A DNA stretch of 64,000 nucleotides from Cardiocondyla obscurior. Lineage: Eukaryota > Arthropoda > Insecta > Hymenoptera > Formicidae. Shown piece after piece: positions 60,940 to 64,000 of this stretch. The translations under genes and the position numbers were made by a program. Under the pieces are notes generated by a model. The model was not told the DNA's origin. It saw nothing but the letters and a program-made list of their open reading frames with translations, and did no database searches. Each line of letters opens with the position of its first letter. Position 1 is the first letter of the stretch. The stretch covers positions 8,681,593 through 8,745,592 of the forward strand of contig NC_091868.1 of the NCBI RefSeq assembly GCF_019399895.1, read 5' to 3'.

Positions 60940-63900
60940 GTACGTATGCCGTTCAATTAACTCCCGCGTCATCATCGCCCGCGGCTCGACTTAACCCGCC
61001 TGCCCGCGTCGGCCACATTTTATTCAAATTCCGATAATCGAGAGTTCAATTAAAGATAAAGCGATCTGTGAAAGTGAAAGTGAAAGCGCCGATATTTTAC
61101 AAGAAACAAGTTCTTACGACGAGATAATCCCGCGTGACCCTCGTTCCCTGCTGCATTTCAATTCCAATGCCAGCGGTAACGTGCGAAAATGATGCATCGT
61201 TTAATCTCGAGCGATTCCTTTTTTTTTTTTTTGCTTTTCCAAAAAGGACCCGTTGCTTTTACTAAGAGCGAATCGCCGCGGCTGGACACATCTAAGTGTT
61301 CTATTTACCCTGATACGCTCAAATACACGAAGACTCCCGTAGTCATTCTGCAATATATCTAAAAGACGTGCGGAAATAATTCGCACGTTTATTTTAATTA
61401 TTTCCTGATATGCGAAAAATGATCTAATAATTTCAGTTTTATTGTAGAAAAAAAATAGTTAACTAATAATGATTTATTATAATTTATTATAAATTAACGT
61501 TGAACTTCAAGCATATGCGTTTCAGTTGCGATCTAACTCCTCGCAAATAAAGCGATCGAAATCGCGCGGAAGGTGCCCGACCTTTACACGTTACTCTTCT
61601 TATCCGCTTATCTCCCGTAATCCGCGCCTGTCGTCAACGTGCGTTCTACAGAAATAGCTTCGCGCGTATCTTATCGAGTAACCCATGCGCACCCGTATGC
61701 ACTCCCGCTTCCTTACGTCGCGCTCTCTCTCTCTCTCTCCTTCTTTCTCTCTTTCTCTCTTCCGTCTTTTATGCCTTTTCGGTCGGTGTCCTCGGTCTTT
61801 TTCCACCTCCGCCAGTTTCTTTCCGATCTTATTGCTCCCTTTTATACCCCGTGTGCTCGTATCTATACCCGCCCACGCTCAACTATCGCGCATACCGGGC
61901 TTATGCTAATGCACGTATCTGCGCAACGGCGTAGGAACCGGGCTCGTTATTGCGATGCACCGTCCCGGCCAGGCTCTCGCGAAAACGAAAGACATTTATT
62001 CCGCGCGATAAAGAAAGCGCGTTACGTGACTCTGCCCGCGCGTGAGAAAGCCGTCCGTGTAAACCATCGAAAAATTACATCACAGATCGAAGCGCGACCG
62101 TCTAACGATTTCTTTATCCGCCTCGCTATCTGGTTCATACAGCTGCGCGGAGTACGGCACACAATAGTAATACGCTTGTCCCGAGAACAACTAATAATTT
62201 CGCGTGCCGAATCGGGACACTAAATCCCGACGACTCGGGGAATCGTGATCCGCAAACTGGCTGCCGAAAAAATTAATTCGCGGTGTTGCGTAATAAGGGT
62301 TAATTAACTGTGCGGAACGTATAGCGTCGCCTGGCATCGTAATCCACCTTTTCGTCTGACGCCTCCGTAAATCTCACGGCGGTCCTTGCAAAACGCGCGC
62401 AAAATGCATGTAACGCGCGGTGGCTTATTAACGGGGGCAGGCCGCGCGCTCGTCCCCATCGGTCTTTTTAATCTTGCCCGGCGTTTCGCAAGACCTGGCA
62501 GAAGCACGTGAATACGAGCGATCGGGCTGGCATTTATTTTATCGCAAGTGAAATAAGCGCGCGGGTGAGCGCGATTTGAAATTGCACAACCATTCGGAAT
62601 CGACCCCGAGACGGTTCGACATGGCCGATCGGGGAGAAAAGAAAACGGCACGAGCCGAACGGTTATACGCGAGCGGACGGGACGCGGCGGAAGGGACGTC
62701 GGGCGCTCGCGCGTCTGGAATACCAGACCTTCCCTCTCGTCTTCTCCACGCTTTAGCTGAAATCCATACGACGTGCCCCTCGCCGGGTAATAAATCGGTC
62801 TCCTTCTGCGTGCGACAGTAGCGGCATTCCGGAGCGATCGATTAAGTCGCGGTGCCCCTCCCCTCCCTCCTCCTCCCCCCCCTATCGAAGACGCATGTCT
62901 TGATAAGCGACGCGTTTTCCACGCATAATTCTCATTTCGCGATTTATCTCGGCGATATCTCGGTTACTTCGTTTACCACACGTGACGAGCTATAATTGAT
63001 AGTGGCAATTATTTATTATTAATTAGACACGCCCGATTGTACGGAATGTATCAGGCGCAATTAATACTCGCGTCATTATCGCGCGTATCAATCGGAAGAT
63101 AGTCACGTCGGGGGTAAGTGGAATGCGCGACGTTTGCAGGATCCCAGCGGCGGAAGAACGCGTATACGTTATACCTGTTTTCAGACGTATATTGCGCATA
63201 GTTGGTTAAAACACGCGACGCGAATGCTAATGCGGGCCAAGTCAATGTATCACGGAGATAAGGAGCTCCGGGCTCGCGCCGCGACGAGGATCCTCTAGGA
63301 CGTGCCGGAACGCGACGCGTTCCGGGAAATTAATAGCGCGGTATCGACATCCAGTTATTTCTGCACTTTGTGTCTGCGCTATAAATAGGAGCGCAGATGT
63401 GCAGCGCGCGATAGAGAGCTGCGCAAGTAACGCGGAATGCGCGACCGTGCATACCTGTTACGTGTCCGAGCCGATCGTCCCGATTGCAATTCAGCGTTTT
63501 TGCGAGGTTAAACGTTCGCGCCTCATTCATTATGCCGACGTATTGACTCCGGACCGTTGACGGAGGCTATTAAGACGCACGAGAGAGCTCGTACCGCTGC
63601 ATTTTACGATGATCCGATCATCTCGCGTTTCACCGAGGGCTCGCATTTGTGTCACGCCGTTTGCGAACAATGTCGCTTTGCACGATCTGTTTGCTTTCAT
63701 CTTCTTAACAGATTAGGAGGCGCGAAATTGAGTTTGAAGAGATGCCGCGACGTACATAAACGCTTCTTAAATATGCAAATTAAAGATACTTTGTTCTATT
63801 CAAATGAATTCATTGTGATCGAAAGGCATTGAAGAATAGGGTACAATGTGTATTCGGTACAGGCCTGGCAACAGGATTCTAGCTGGCCCCCCTTTGGCCT

Positions 63901-64000
63901 ACCCGGTTCGGTTGACATTTCCACGACCGGCGCTTATCGATCAGACCTTTTTCCCGTCCCGGCGAAATGAACGCGTCACCATCTCGAATCGCAGCGAGCA
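60940..64000 (+). other. Storkhead-box intron, running off the window
   Basis: Sequence after donor GTACGT at 60940. No in-phase next exon seen. Contains three GTGAAA units (about 61071-61087), a CT microsatellite (61722-61762) and a C run near 62873-62882. Confidence 0.55.
61722..61762. repeat. CT microsatellite
   Basis: (CT)n followed by CTTT units. Confidence 0.85.

Noticed and set aside
62304..62651. 115-codon minus-strand frame
   Set aside because: No domain or motif; composition-driven frame inside a probable intron.
63862..63970. Possible next storkhead exon (acceptor GTACAG, then AWQQDSSWPPFGLPGSV)
   Set aside because: The phase needed after 60939 (one base carried over) gives an immediate TAG; the open frame seen is in a different phase and shows no STOX similarity.
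1..64000. tRNA, rRNA, conserved insect microRNA and CRISPR-like arrays
   Set aside because: Read by eye for well-known mature microRNA sequences, cloverleaf patterns and regularly spaced repeats; none recognised, though a covariance search was not possible.

Overview
The window looks like nuclear DNA from a hymenopteran insect, most likely an ant. This is inferred, not proven. The grounds are spliced animal genes with short AT-rich introns, a pro-resilin-type cuticle gene, many poly(T)/poly(A) runs, and a marked excess of CpG in the right two thirds. All gene models below were built by hand from open frames, GT/AG sites and codon phase. Every junction given for the seven main genes keeps the frame.

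Left part (1-20,700): moderately AT-rich and gene-dense. A plus-strand Rho-family exchange factor with PDZ, DH and PH domains covers about 400-7,264; its frame continues past an in-frame TGA for 227 more codons to 7,948. A minus-strand gene for mitochondrial ribosomal protein L30 (9,936-10,976) shares a 307-bp divergent promoter interval with RIO kinase 1 (plus, 11,284-13,324). Next comes an XRCC3-type RAD51 paralogue (plus, 13,728-15,036), tail to tail with an RPUSD1-type pseudouridine synthase (minus, 15,068-16,177), the stop codons being only 31 bp apart. A pro-resilin-like cuticle protein follows (plus, 18,525-20,444). The middle block is housekeeping in nature: mitochondrial translation, 40S subunit maturation, DNA double-strand break repair and RNA modification.

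Right part (about 20,700-64,000): GC- and CpG-rich with very few genes. The only coding exons I can defend are two exons of a storkhead-box gene (Drosophila knockout/vertebrate STOX1 family), at 53,507-53,707 and 60,744-60,939, with the gene running off the right edge. The 33 kb upstream of it holds no convincing protein gene. It may carry the promoter, non-coding 5' exons and regulatory DNA of the storkhead gene; a GA-rich promoter-like zone ending in a good donor site (24,736) and a possible 66-bp non-coding exon (31,228-31,293) are candidates.

The most interesting observation is the in-frame TGA-C in the last exon of the RhoGEF gene, followed by a long, same-frame, charged, coiled-coil-like extension. 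This could be stop-codon readthrough, an assembly error or a recent mutation. No CRISPR array, operon, rRNA, tRNA or intact transposon was recognised.
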